Part shown: in pieces, positions 1-9,332 of the stretch | How the letters are laid out: each line of letters begins with the position of its first letter | Position numbering within the stretch: the first letter of the stretch is position 1 | Assembly (NCBI GenBank): GCA_947629635.1 | Contig: CANREO010000003.1 | Span: 1-35,790 of the forward strand | Reading direction: 5' to 3' | Length of the DNA: 35,790 bases | Source: an uncultured Clostridia bacterium | Lineage (GTDB): Bacteria; Bacillota; Clostridia; Christensenellales; CAG-917 | The notes under the pieces: model-generated | What the model was told of the DNA's origin: nothing | Seen by the model: only the letters and a program-made list of their open reading frames with translations | The model's database searches: none | Position numbers and translations under genes: made by a program

Positions 1-1202
1 AGCGCGCTCTTTCGTCTTGCGCTCTCTCTCGCCATCCTTGCCGCTTCGCGAGCGCGCTGTGCGGTGATTGTTTTAAGCACAAGTTCCTTTGCTTCTCTGG
101 GATGTTCCTCTAGATAAGTTCCGAAGCCCTCCGTAACTCCCTTTGCGACGGCGCTCCTCATACTGCTGTTGCCGAGTTTGGTTTTGGTCTGCCCTTCGAA
201 TTGCGGCTCCGCCAACTTTACGGAAATGACTGCCGTAAGTCCCTCTCGCACGTCCTCGCCGCTCAGTTTTTCGCTGCCCTTCAATATTCCGGCTCTGCTG
301 CCGTAATCATTTATTATCTTAGTCAACGCCGCCTTAAAGCCGTCCAGATGCGTGCCGCCCTCTTCGGTATTTATATTGTTGGCAAAGGCAAGGATGGTCT
401 CCGAATAGCTGTCATTGTATTGCATCGCGACTTCTATCTCGCTATCCACATATTTTTCGTCAAAATATATGACTTCGGGGAATATTGTTTCCTTTGTCTT
501 GTTCATCTCCTCGACAAACGACACTATTCCGCCCTCATAGCAGAACGTCTCCTTTCGCTCCGGATCGCAACGATGATCGCAAATGTCGATCACAAGCCCT
601 TTGTTGAGGTAGGCAAGTTCTCTCAGCCTTGATTTCATCGTGTCGTAGTTGAATTCAAGCGTTTCGAAGATCTCGTCGTCCGGGTAGAAAGTAATGGTCG
701 TACCCGTTCCCTCCGCTTCGCCTACGACAGCGAGAGGGCGCTCCGCAATGCCTCTGTTGAAGCGAATGCGGTATAGCTTGCCGTTTTGTCTTACCTCTGC
801 CACGAGCCACTCGGAAAGCGCGTTGACGCAACTGACGCCCACTCCGTGCAATCCTCCCGAAATTTTGTAGCCTCCGCTGCCGAATTTGCCGCCCGCATGA
901 AGCTTGGTCAACACCACTTCGACTGCGCTTTTGCCCTCTTTTTCGATAATGCCCGTAGGTATGCCGCGGCCGTTATCCGTCACGCGTACCGCACCGTCGG
1001 CAAGTATTTCCACCGAAATGTGCGTACAAAAACCGGCGAGCGCTTCGTCTATGGAGTTGTCCACGACCTCTGTCACCAAATGATGCAGACCGCGCACGTC
1101 CGTTGAGCCGATGTACATGCCCGGACGCTTTCTAACGGGGTCGAGCCCTTCCAGCACCTGAATGTCGCCGGCGTCGTAACTGTGTTTCACTTCGTCTGAC
1201 AT
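1..1202 (-). CDS. gyrB: DNA gyrase subunit B, N-terminal part (truncated by window edge)
   Basis: Reverse translation from ATG at 1202 gives MSDEVKHSYDAGDIQVLEGLDPVRKRPGMYIGSTDVRGLHHLVTEVVDNSIDEALAG..., the GHKL/GyrB signature; SD GGAGG just upstream. Absent from the ORF track because it runs off the window. Confidence 0.96.
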   Translation of the reverse strand, partial: MSDEVKHSYDAGDIQVLEGLDPVRKRPGMYIGSTDVRGLHHLVTEVVDNSIDEALAGFCTHISVEILADGAVRVTDNGRGIPTGIIEKEGKSAVEVVLTKLHAGGKFGSGGYKISGGLHGVGVSCVNALSEWLVAEVRQNGKLYRIRFNRGIAERPLAVVGEAEGTGTTITFYPDDEIFETLEFNYDTMKSRLRELAYLNKGLVIDICDHRCDPERKETFCYEGGIVSFVEEMNKTKETIFPEVIYFDEKYVDSEIEVAMQYNDSYSETILAFANNINTEEGGTHLDGFKAALTKIINDYGSRAGILKGSEKLSGEDVREGLTAVISVKLAEPQFEGQTKTKLGNSSMRSAVAKGVTEGFGTYLEEHPREAKELVLKTITAQRAREAARMARESARRKSA

Positions 1203-1297
1203 TTTTCCTCCAACATAAATATATACACATCAAGTATATATTCTATATACATTGTAATATTTAAACATATAGTAACACTTATATTAGGAAAAATCAA

Positions 1298-1345
1298 CAA
1301 AAAAATAGGGCGTCGCTCAAAAATGCGCCAAACGCCCCAAAATTT
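1298..1345 (-). terminator. putative hairpin terminator downstream of the DUF4838 gene
   Basis: Minus strand GGGGCGT...ACGCCC stem followed by a T-rich tract (TATTTTTTTG). Confidence 0.5.
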
Positions 1346-1372
1346 AATATTGAGTTGTCTTTGTGTTTGTCC

Positions 1373-3517
1373 CTATGCGCCGCGCTTACGCCTCAAATAA
1401 GCGCCTCTGAAGAGTTTTATCGCCACAATCGCGCACGCAGCAAGCGCCACGGAAAAAGCAAGACCTACGCAAAGACCGATGAGCGACGTCCGTTTTTGCG
1501 CAAGCTTTTCGGGGTATGTATAGTTTATAAACGCGCTCATTTCGTATTCGGCGCCGACTTCGTTGACGCGCAAAATGTCATGTTTTGCCGTCAATGCCTT
1601 AAATCTTTCAAATGCTTGCTCTTTTTCGGCAAACGTTGTGGAATCGGCCATCATTAACGCATAGTCGACATTCACTTGAAACTCTTCCACAAAGAAGCGC
1701 GTCGCGTCATCTTGCGCCAACTCGTAAGCCTCTGACAGGAGCTGCGAATATTTGCGCAAATTCTTCTTGCTCAAATAGTCCCTCTCATGGTAGGTTATCT
1801 CGTCATAAATATCCATCTCCCACGCCTTTTCCGCCTCGTTGTGCATAATATCCAGGTACTCGGCGATCTTCGGCGCCGCTTCTTTATACGTCACCTTCAA
1901 ATACTTGCCTGTCAGCTTATTTACGTCGACGTCGATGTCCCAAAGTTGTCTTGCAAGTAGATAGCTGCGCAGCCTTGCCTGTTCGTCGTTTTTCTCGCGG
2001 CTTCCCTGATGGAAGACCATATCCACGCCGTTCTCCTTATAAAACTTAAGATTTTCCTGTTGCACGGCATAATTGGGGAAAGGACAAAGCAAATGGCGGA
2101 AATTGACCGTATAATCCCAAATTGCGATATGTTTGCTTATTTTTGACCAGCCCTCTACCATTTTTTTGGCTTGAGCAGAGTTCATAAACCCATATTTAGA
2201 CGAATGCAATTGCGAGGAGCTCAGCGGCGCTATGGTTATGCTGACGTTGTCTCTGAGCGTTATATTGCGAGGCACGACTTTGGTGTAAAAATACGCAAGC
2301 GTGCATATGCGCTTGTCGGGATGCCGACTTGCGATCTCGTTTATGATCTCAAGCATCACGCCGGCGTGTGAGCCGTATTTCAAAAATTTTGCCGTACATT
2401 GTGAGCATTCGCAATGCATTCTGCTGTCATTTATGGAAAAATCCCAATAGATAGCGTCGGGATATTGTTCCATAAGTTCGGACATGCCATTGTCAATGAT
2501 ATCCACGATGTCGGGATTCGACAGGCACAGCTGACCCGGAAGCCCGTTATATTCCGTACGTCGTTTGCCGGCGATCAACGAATAATATTCGGGGTGAGTA
2601 TCGAAATACTTTTCTGGCGGCACAAACGTATAGACGCTGTGGCACCAAGTCCCCCACTGCGCGTTGCCGTCGTTCAGTCCGCTGCCTTTATCCGTAAAGA
2701 TGTAATCGCCGGTCCCGTTGGATTTTATACGTCTACTCCAATTTAGCTTTGTTACGGGGACTTCTTTGCTTACGAAATCGTTAACTTCGTATTGATATAT
2801 TCTGCGCCAGGCAAAGTCCGGGTTGTCCACTCTGCCGCCGTCGGCCGGAAGGCATATCGTCCTCATTTTGGGGATGTAGTCGTACTTTGCCTCTTCACGC
2901 ACAAACATGCAACCGAGGTCGTTTTCCAAGAAGCAATATATGCCGTTTGCAGTGCCCGACGTGCCGTCGTTGGAAACCTCTTTTCCAAGTTCTTCATATA
3001 CAGTTGTACGTTTTTGTCCGCAAATGTATATATTTCCTCCGCCGTACATCAGCCTGTATCCGTCGTCCTTGACCTCTTCTAACAGTTTGTCCGCTTGTTC
3101 TCCGCTTGTGGGCACGTCGTTAAGCACGATCATCGGCGAACTCGACGCTTCGCTTATTATCTCAAATCCGTCTGCGTCGCCCACTTCATCTATACTTTTG
3201 CCGCTGACCATCTGTCTGAGCACACTCTGCATATAGATGGCGTCCGCCTCCAATGATTCGGCGTACTCGGGTCTCAACAGTATTTTAAAGTCGGAGACTC
3301 CGTCGCGAGCAAGATAGATCCCTCCTTCCTTGTCGGCGGCCATCTCCGAGACAAATTTCTCCTCGTCCCAATCGTCCAAATGCTCGCCGATCGCAATTTT
3401 ATACATATTTGTTTTTATGAGAGTATAACAGCAAGCAAGTACTATACCAAGCGCCGCGATAAACGCGACAAGCGCGATGAGAAATATTTTAAGCTGCTTT
3501 TTTGCTTTCTCAGACAT
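1373..3517 (-). CDS. Membrane-anchored DUF4838-type (glycoside-hydrolase-like) protein
   Basis: ORF of ~714-725 aa; N-terminal TM (FLIALVAFIAALGIVLACCYTLI), body with WDFSINDSRMHCECSQC typical of DUF4838, C-terminal TM followed by RRKRGA. Start at 3517 (MSEKAKK) favoured; 3550 possible. Confidence 0.75.
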   Translation of the reverse strand: MSEKAKKQLKIFLIALVAFIAALGIVLACCYTLIKTNMYKIAIGEHLDDWDEEKFVSEMAADKEGGIYLARDGVSDFKILLRPEYAESLEADAIYMQSVLRQMVSGKSIDEVGDADGFEIISEASSSPMIVLNDVPTSGEQADKLLEEVKDDGYRLMYGGGNIYICGQKRTTVYEELGKEVSNDGTSGTANGIYCFLENDLGCMFVREEAKYDYIPKMRTICLPADGGRVDNPDFAWRRIYQYEVNDFVSKEVPVTKLNWSRRIKSNGTGDYIFTDKGSGLNDGNAQWGTWCHSVYTFVPPEKYFDTHPEYYSLIAGKRRTEYNGLPGQLCLSNPDIVDIIDNGMSELMEQYPDAIYWDFSINDSRMHCECSQCTAKFLKYGSHAGVMLEIINEIASRHPDKRICTLAYFYTKVVPRNITLRDNVSITIAPLSSSQLHSSKYGFMNSAQAKKMVEGWSKISKHIAIWDYTVNFRHLLCPFPNYAVQQENLKFYKENGVDMVFHQGSREKNDEQARLRSYLLARQLWDIDVDVNKLTGKYLKVTYKEAAPKIAEYLDIMHNEAEKAWEMDIYDEITYHERDYLSKKNLRKYSQLLSEAYELAQDDATRFFVEEFQVNVDYALMMADSTTFAEKEQAFERFKALTAKHDILRVNEVGAEYEMSAFINYTYPEKLAQKRTSLIGLCVGLAFSVALAACAIVAIKLFRGAYLRRKRGA

Positions 3518-3937
3518 TCGACCGCCCCCCCGAATTTTTAACGCGCTCATTATATCATATATACAGAATAATGTAAATATTTAGTTGCTATTGGCAGCTT
3601 TTGATCGGCCTTTTGCGTAGAAGGCAGAAATTCGCACGCCATTAAGTGTACGCGCATGACGATTATAAACGTTGAGCATTAGAAAAACTCTCGTAATTTG
3701 TTTACAATTAAACTTATTTCAGTCGTCTGCAATATATTGCGCCGCAGCGTGCAGGTCTCTCGTCACCGGCCATGCAAAAATACACAAAAAAACAAGATGC
3801 GAAACGTGTGAAACTCCCGTTTTTCAAGCCGCGGAAAAATTTGGGTGAAAGACCCCTATAATTTTACATGGAGTAAACGCAAAACTTTCCGCATCATCCC
3901 TAAAAAGCCCACTGTTTAGTGGCATTTTAGCACAATT

Positions 3938-3953
3938 TGTTTTACATGAAACA
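3938..3953. promoter_or_regulatory. degenerate parS-like site
   Basis: TGTTTTACATGAAACA, 2 mismatches to TGTTTCACGTGAAACA. Confidence 0.5.
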
Positions 3954-3970
3954 ATCCCGAATTTTTTCAT

Positions 3971-3986
3971 TGTTTCACGTGAAACA
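3971..3986. promoter_or_regulatory. parS: parS (ParB/Spo0J binding site), perfect palindrome
   Basis: TGTTTCACGTGAAACA read directly. Confidence 0.95.
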
Positions 3987-4244
3987 TAGATTTTTCATTG
4001 CGAATTGCCCAATATGGGAAATAATTAACGATGTACACAAGTTCGAGACGATCAAACGCATATCGGCTATTTTCCATGTCGATGCCAGGGTGATAAACTT
4101 GCAAAAATATTAACGCCACCGTAAAATGTATGTCCAAAACAACAAACGCTCGCCGGTTTTTTACCAACGAAAAAATCAAGTGCGGCTCATCGCGCAAAAA
4201 ACACGGCCTCTCCTAATTATTATCTTTATATAATTCGAGTGCTT

Positions 4245-4260
4245 TGTTTCATGTGAAACA
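4245..4260. promoter_or_regulatory. parS: parS (1 mismatch)
   Basis: TGTTTCATGTGAAACA read directly. Confidence 0.85.
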
Positions 4261-4744
4261 TTTTTGCACATTATAATGATCATATGCAAAATAAATTGAG
4301 TTCGATAACATGGCTGATATGGCGCACAATCATTAATGTAAACAGAAAATAAATGTATAGGGACGGCGTTTTTAAATGTTGTAAGTTGGCAGTAGTTTCT
4401 CCATTTGATATGTTTTTGGCAAATTAGATTGCCGAATTTCTAAAATTTGTAACACAAATAAAGTTTAGCCTCTCAGCCAATTATTGCTTAATATTGCGAC
4501 CCGTTTTAAAAACTATGAGTTTTTTTACATCATCCATCACACAACATTGATACAACGTTTCGATTAAACTGTTAACGCGTAAAAACCATTACATGAAAAC
4601 GTAACGTATGGTTGCGCGTCAAAACATCCAATTTATCGACAAGACAATGGAATTATAAGCTAAAAGGATTTGCGCTCATGTGTTTGTAAAAATAGGCCGT
4701 TTTATAGATCTGACAATGTTTTAGTCTATAAATTTGTTTACAAC

Positions 4745-5467
4745 TTAACTATTTTTGACGGGAGGCAATGTTCCGACATTGTCCGTGGCTGCCGCCAGGA
4801 TGTCGGGCATAATTTCTTCGTACTTTGTAAGCCCTTTTGAAACCGCTTGCACAAAACAATCTTTGGCGTTGCCGTCCGCGCTATCGGAAACCACCTTTAC
4901 GGAAAGTAACGGGATGGAGTTGCGCTCGCAAGCAATGGCAAGGCCCGCAAGTTCCATGTCGCAAATGTCGCAATCCATAGCTCTGAGGGCCTTCTTTTGC
5001 TCGTCAGATCCTATAAAAACATCGCCGCTTGCTACGCTCACTCTTTTCAAGGGACGTTTTGTTGCCGCCAGTACAAGAGTGATAAACCGCTCGTTCAAAT
5101 AAAAATATTCATCACTCTTACCGTCGTACTGTCCGCGCTTTGCTCCGTCGATGAGGGAAGTGTCAAATTGATAGTGGCACACTCTGGATGCAAGCACGAG
5201 TTCACCTACGCCGAGGGAGGGGCGCAACGCGCCCGCAAAACCGAAATTGACAACCGCTTCCACGTCAAAAAGGTCCTTCAGCAGTTGCACCGCCATTGCC
5301 GCTCTTATTTCTCCGACGCCGCCGGTGGCAAGATATACGAGATGCTCTCCAATGGCAAACTTGCACACGCGTACGCCGCTTATAAAGCTTTCCGCCTCCA
5401 AATTGCCAAGTTTTTCGTAAACGGGCATGGTTTCTTCCGCCATAGCCGTAATAATGCCGATCCTCAT
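4745..5467 (-). CDS. mtnN: 5'-methylthioadenosine/S-adenosylhomocysteine nucleosidase
   Basis: MRIGIITAMAEETMPVYEKL... with NFGFAGALRP and VKVVSDSAD motifs; start trimmed to 5467 behind SD AAGGAGG; promoter TTGAAT-17-TACAAT upstream. Confidence 0.9.
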   Translation of the reverse strand: MRIGIITAMAEETMPVYEKLGNLEAESFISGVRVCKFAIGEHLVYLATGGVGEIRAAMAVQLLKDLFDVEAVVNFGFAGALRPSLGVGELVLASRVCHYQFDTSLIDGAKRGQYDGKSDEYFYLNERFITLVLAATKRPLKRVSVASGDVFIGSDEQKKALRAMDCDICDMELAGLAIACERNSIPLLSVKVVSDSADGNAKDCFVQAVSKGLTKYEEIMPDILAAATDNVGTLPPVKNS

Positions 5468-5532
5468 AAGCGCCTCCTTTTTTATTGTATCACATGGGGC
5501 TGTAATATTCAAGATACGCTTACTCAAATTTG

Positions 5533-5561
5533 TTGCTTTATATTATTGCAAATGCTAAAAT
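5533..5561 (+). promoter_or_regulatory. rsmG promoter (TTGCTT-17-TAAAAT, extended TGC), ends 6 nt before ATG
   Basis: -35 at 5533-5538, -10 at 5556-5561, ATG at 5568; no SD. Confidence 0.7.
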
Positions 5562-5567
5562 TTAATT

Positions 5568-6263
5568 ATGGACGCAAAAAATCTCGCTCTGCTAAAAGAC
5601 ACCGCCGCCGATCTGGGCATAAGCCTCGACAAAACGCAACTTGCAAAGTTCGAGGCCTATTATAGCGCGGTCACAGAGAGCAATAAATCGTTCAATCTCA
5701 CATCTATAGTGGATGAAAGGGAGTTTGTAATAAAACATTTTATAGATTCGTTGACGGGGTATGAATATATAAAAGAGCAAGGCTCTCTCATAGATATTGG
5801 CAGCGGCGCCGGATTTCCGGCCATACCGCTTGCAATCGCCGGAGTCAAAAGAGTCGTCGCGCTCGATTCCACTATGAAAAAGGTGAATTTTATTAATTCC
5901 GCGTGCTGCGCGTTGAATATTGCCAACGTCAAAGCGATTTGCGGCAGGGCAGAGGAATCAAGAGCGTATTTTGAACAATTTGACGTTGTGACGGGAAGAG
6001 CCGTCGCCTCTCTTTCCACGCTGATGGAACTTGCCGCGCCCTTTTTGAAGGTGCACGGTCTTTTTGTCGCATACAGAACGGACGGCTCTGAGGCGGCCGC
6101 CGCAGTGCACGCCATGCAAGAACTTAACATGCGCTTGGTAAAGGCGCATGACTTGACGCTTCCCAACGGCGATCCGCGCGCAATAATCGTATATGAAAAG
6201 TTAGCTCCCACTCCGAAAAAATATCCCAGAGCCTGGGGCGCAATAAAGCGTAATCCTCTATAG
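5568..6263 (+). CDS. rsmG: 16S rRNA (guanine527-N7)-methyltransferase RsmG
   Basis: 231 aa; LIDIGSGAGFPAIPLAI SAM-binding motif, VTGRAVASLSTLMEL; located next to parAB as in many Bacillota. Confidence 0.93.
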   Translation: MDAKNLALLKDTAADLGISLDKTQLAKFEAYYSAVTESNKSFNLTSIVDEREFVIKHFIDSLTGYEYIKEQGSLIDIGSGAGFPAIPLAIAGVKRVVALDSTMKKVNFINSACCALNIANVKAICGRAEESRAYFEQFDVVTGRAVASLSTLMELAAPFLKVHGLFVAYRTDGSEAAAAVHAMQELNMRLVKAHDLTLPNGDPRAIIVYEKLAPTPKKYPRAWGAIKRNPL

Positions 6264-6376
6264 TTATCATGGACAATTTGCACAAAAAGGGCGTATTATT
6301 CTTAAAATTTTAAAACCCGATCAGCGATCCTCCGATGATTTTTGTTTATCTGACAATACAATTTATACAATTTGTG

Positions 6377-6401
6377 TTTTGTGAAACATTTTTGTGAAAC
6401 A
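6377..6401 (+). repeat. tandem parS-like half-sites in the parA promoter
   Basis: GTGAAACA at 6381-6388 and 6394-6401, 13 bp apart, inside the repeated unit TTTTGTGAAACAT. Confidence 0.6.
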
Positions 6402-6404
6402 TTG

Positions 6405-6433
6405 TTGATAAAAATTTTACTATGTGCTAAAAT
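6405..6433 (+). promoter_or_regulatory. parA promoter (TTGATA-17-TAAAAT, extended TGC), ends 6 nt before ATG
   Basis: -35 at 6405-6410, -10 at 6428-6433, ATG at 6440; no SD. Confidence 0.7.
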
Positions 6434-6439
6434 TTTGCT

Positions 6440-7207
6440 ATGGCAAAAATCATTTCATTTGCAAATCAAAAGGGCGGAGTGGGCAAGACAACGACTTGCG
6501 TAAATCTTGCCGCTTACATCGCCGCCCTCGGCAAGCGCGTGCTAGTTGTGGATTTCGACCCTCAAGGCAACGCCTCGAGTGCGCTGGGCCTTTTCGATAA
6601 AAAGGCAAAAAACAGCATATATGACGTCATTTGCGACGATTCCGACACGACAAGCGCTGTCCGCGCCGCGGAAGTGAACGGGCTGTTTTTTATTCCGTCA
6701 TCCGACGATCTTGCCGGCGCGGAACTGGAGCTCAGTCAAATCGTCATCGGACGAGAACGGGTGCTTGCCGAAAAGTTGGAACTTCTTAAGGACAATTTCG
6801 ATTACATCTTTATTGACTGTCCGCCCTCCCTCGGGCTGTTGACGGTCAACGCGCTGACCGCTTCAGACGGCGTGATAGTGCCCATACAATGCGAGTATTT
6901 TGCGCTTGAGGGACTGAGTCAGATGATGAATACCGTGCGTCTGGTCAAAAAGCATCTCAATCCGACTCTCGAAGTGCACGGAGTTGTGCTGACCATGTAT
7001 GACAGCCGCGCAAAACTTTCTCGGGGCGTGTTGGAAGAGATCGTAAAATTTTTCGGGGACAGGGTGTATGACGCCAAAATCCCTCGCAACATACGCTTGG
7101 CGGAAGCGCCGAGCTACGGGAAGCCGGTGTTGCTGTATGACAAAAGGTGCGCGGGCGCTATGGCTTACGCCGCGCTTGCAAAAGAGTTTTTAAATAAGGA
7201 GGCATAA
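6440..7207 (+). CDS. parA: Chromosome partitioning ATPase ParA/Soj
   Basis: MAKIISFANQKGGVGKTTTCVNLAAYIA deviant Walker A; DYIFIDCPPSLGLLTVNAL. Confidence 0.96.
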   Translation: MAKIISFANQKGGVGKTTTCVNLAAYIAALGKRVLVVDFDPQGNASSALGLFDKKAKNSIYDVICDDSDTTSAVRAAEVNGLFFIPSSDDLAGAELELSQIVIGRERVLAEKLELLKDNFDYIFIDCPPSLGLLTVNALTASDGVIVPIQCEYFALEGLSQMMNTVRLVKKHLNPTLEVHGVVLTMYDSRAKLSRGVLEEIVKFFGDRVYDAKIPRNIRLAEAPSYGKPVLLYDKRCAGAMAYAALAKEFLNKEA

Positions 7208-7208
7208 T

Positions 7209-8105
7209 ATGGCAAACTCCCGAGGCGGACTCGGAAAGGGCTTAAACGCGCTTTTCAACGACAACGAAACAAATATTTCGGTGGAACTCTCCGAAGATCT
7301 TCCCGTACAAGAGGTTGAGATTTCTCAAATCGACCGCAACCCGAATCAACCCAGAAAGACCTTCAATGAGGAAAGTTTGAGAGAAATGGCGTCCTCTATT
7401 GCCACATACGGCGTGCTACAACCGCTGTTGCTGGTCAAAACGGAAGGCGATCGCTATCTCATCATCGCGGGCGAGCGCCGCTATCGTGCAAGTTTGTTGG
7501 CCGGGCTGAAGCGCGTGCCGGCGATCATACGCGATTTTACTACACAACAAATTCAGGAAATATCCTTGATCGAAAATTTGCACCGCGAGGACTTAAACGC
7601 CATAGAGGCTGCCGAAGGCATGCGCGAGCTTATGGAAAATCATGGCCTTACACAAGAAGAAGTTGCGATAAGGATAGGAAAATCGCGTCCATACGTCACA
7701 AACACTTTGCGTCTTTTGCAATTGCCGAAAGAGGTCACCGCGATGGTTCGCGACGGGTCTCTTTCGCCCGGTCATGCCAGGACGCTTATCTCAATAGATG
7801 ACAAAGAATATCTCATCTCTCTTGCAAAACAGGCATGCCAAAAGAAAATGTCCGTGCGCGAGTTGGAAAACAGCGTCAGACTTTATTTCATTCGCAAAAA
7901 CATTCCGCAAGGGCCGAAAGATCAACAAATCATGCCTCTTGAGTTGAGAGAGCTTGTCAACGATATGAAGAGAGTATTTGCGACAAAGGTCAAAGTGAAG
8001 GGGACAAAAAACTTGGGGCGCTTCACTATAGACTACTTTTCGGAAGACGACCTAAACCGTATACACGATCTTATAGAACTGCTTAAGGGATATAAAAATT
8101 ATTGA
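7209..8105 (+). CDS. parB: Chromosome partitioning protein ParB/Spo0J
   Basis: 298 aa; NPNQPRKTF, AGERRYRAS, SLIENLHREDLNAIEAAEG, HTH IGKSRPYVTNTLRLL; immediately follows parA. Confidence 0.96.
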   Translation: MANSRGGLGKGLNALFNDNETNISVELSEDLPVQEVEISQIDRNPNQPRKTFNEESLREMASSIATYGVLQPLLLVKTEGDRYLIIAGERRYRASLLAGLKRVPAIIRDFTTQQIQEISLIENLHREDLNAIEAAEGMRELMENHGLTQEEVAIRIGKSRPYVTNTLRLLQLPKEVTAMVRDGSLSPGHARTLISIDDKEYLISLAKQACQKKMSVRELENSVRLYFIRKNIPQGPKDQQIMPLELRELVNDMKRVFATKVKVKGTKNLGRFTIDYFSEDDLNRIHDLIELLKGYKNY

Positions 8106-8108
8106 TAA

Positions 8109-8150
8109 TAAAAATAAGGGTCATCGCGTTGCGACGATCCTTATTTTTTT
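8109..8150. terminator. bidirectional terminator between convergent parB and recF
   Basis: AAAATAAGGGTCATCGC-gtt-GCGACGATCCTTATTTTTTT stem-loop; overlaps the recF stop. Confidence 0.75.
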
Positions 8151-9226
8151 ACGCTTCCGTTTTCTATCTTAAACTTTGTTGCCGGCACGTTCAACAAAAA
8201 TTCGGTGCAGGTGAGTAAGGTTTGAAAACCTGTCGTCATTTCAAGCAACGTCCTTTGCCTCGTCTCGTCAAGTTCACTCAGCACGTCGTCCAATAAGAGC
8301 ACAGGGGGTTCGCCGATCTCGTTTTTGTAAATCAACACCTCGCCCAACTTCATTGCAAGCGCGACGGTCCGCTGTTGTCCCTGAGATGCGAATTTGCGAC
8401 TGTCCTTTCCGTCTATCTCTATCCTTATATCGTCTCTATGCGGCCCGACGGTGCAAAATCCCAATTCCTTATCTTTTTGTCTTGCTTCTTTCAATGCCGA
8501 AAGCAAGCGTCTCTCGATATCCGATTCATCGCCTTCGCAATCTATCGAACATTCATATTCAAGCGTAAGCTTTTCCTTTTGTCTGCTGATCGCCGCATGA
8601 AAACGCGCGGCCGCGTCCAACAGCGTAGCTACATATTGCGTGCGCTTTTTTATAATGACCGCTCCCTCTTTGGCAAGGCCGACATCCCACACGTCAAGCA
8701 TATCGTCGATGTTTGAACTTTTGTGCTCTTTAAGCAGATTATTTTTCTGTTTCAGGGTTTTATTGTATCGTTGCAATGCGGTAAAGTAGCTTTTCTGTTG
8801 TTGACTTATGCCGACATCCATAAATTTTCTTCTCTCCTGAGGCGCCTCTTTGACAAGTTTCATTTCGTCGGGAGAAAAGAATACTACGCCCAAAAGTCCA
8901 AGCATTTCGCCGGCTCTGTTTACGGGGATCCCGTTGACGGCTACTCTTTTTTTGCCTTGAGAGTCAATTTGAATGTTGATCGTATGACGTCTGTATTTTT
9001 TTTCCAACACAAGTTTTACGGTCGCATTGTCGGCGCCGAGGCGAACAAGTTCTTTATCCTTCGAAGTGCGAGGGCTGTGAAAAACCGAGCAAACGTATAT
9101 GCTTTCAAGCATGTTGGTTTTGCCGCTTGCGTTTTTTCCGTACAAAACATTCAGCCCCTCTCCGAGATTGACGGATGCAGAGGCATAATTTCGGAAATTT
9201 TTCAGCTCGAGAGATATAATCCTCAT
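8141..9226 (-). CDS. recF: DNA replication/repair protein RecF
   Basis: MRIISLELKNFRNYASASVNLGEGLNVLYGKNASGKTNMLESIY Walker A; LLLDDVLSELDETRQ. Start trimmed to 9226. Confidence 0.95.
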   Translation of the reverse strand: MRIISLELKNFRNYASASVNLGEGLNVLYGKNASGKTNMLESIYVCSVFHSPRTSKDKELVRLGADNATVKLVLEKKYRRHTINIQIDSQGKKRVAVNGIPVNRAGEMLGLLGVVFFSPDEMKLVKEAPQERRKFMDVGISQQQKSYFTALQRYNKTLKQKNNLLKEHKSSNIDDMLDVWDVGLAKEGAVIIKKRTQYVATLLDAAARFHAAISRQKEKLTLEYECSIDCEGDESDIERRLLSALKEARQKDKELGFCTVGPHRDDIRIEIDGKDSRKFASQGQQRTVALAMKLGEVLIYKNEIGEPPVLLLDDVLSELDETRQRTLLEMTTGFQTLLTCTEFLLNVPATKFKIENGSVKK

Positions 9227-9234
9227 ACACAAGC

Positions 9235-9263
9235 AGTATATCAAAGCGACGATTTTTTTTCAA
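9235..9263 (-). promoter_or_regulatory. recF promoter (TTGAAA-17-TATACT), ends 8 nt before ATG
   Basis: Minus strand -35 at 9263-9258, -10 at 9240-9235, ATG at 9226; no SD. Confidence 0.65.
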
Positions 9264-9297
9264 CATCTTGTGTTTGATTTTTTTTTTGATTTTTTGC

Positions 9298-9325
9298 TTG
9301 AAATATTTATTTATTTTGCTATAAT
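9298..9325 (+). promoter_or_regulatory. dnaA promoter (TTGAAA-16-TATAAT, extended TGC), ends 7 nt before ATG
   Basis: -35 at 9298-9303, -10 at 9320-9325, then TCTACAC and ATG at 9333; no SD. Confidence 0.75.
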
Positions 9326-9332
9326 TCTACAC

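Noticed and set aside
201-1106. Plus-strand ORFs of 143 and 106 aa at the left edge
   Set aside because: Antisense to gyrB, which reads cleanly on the minus strand through the same region.
3806-3822. GAAACGTGTGAAAC as another parS
   Set aside because: Contains only one GTGAAAC half-site; the palindrome is not present.
3909-3923. Small hairpin CCACTGTTTAGTGG in the parS island as a terminator/ncRNA
   Set aside because: Only a 5-bp stem with a weak downstream T-tract; not enough evidence without transcription data.
3967-4197. 76-aa minus-strand ORF in the parS island
   Set aside because: Its last residues (MFHVKQ) are simply parS read as codons; no clear SD and no recognisable domain. A small real gene cannot be excluded but is not supported.
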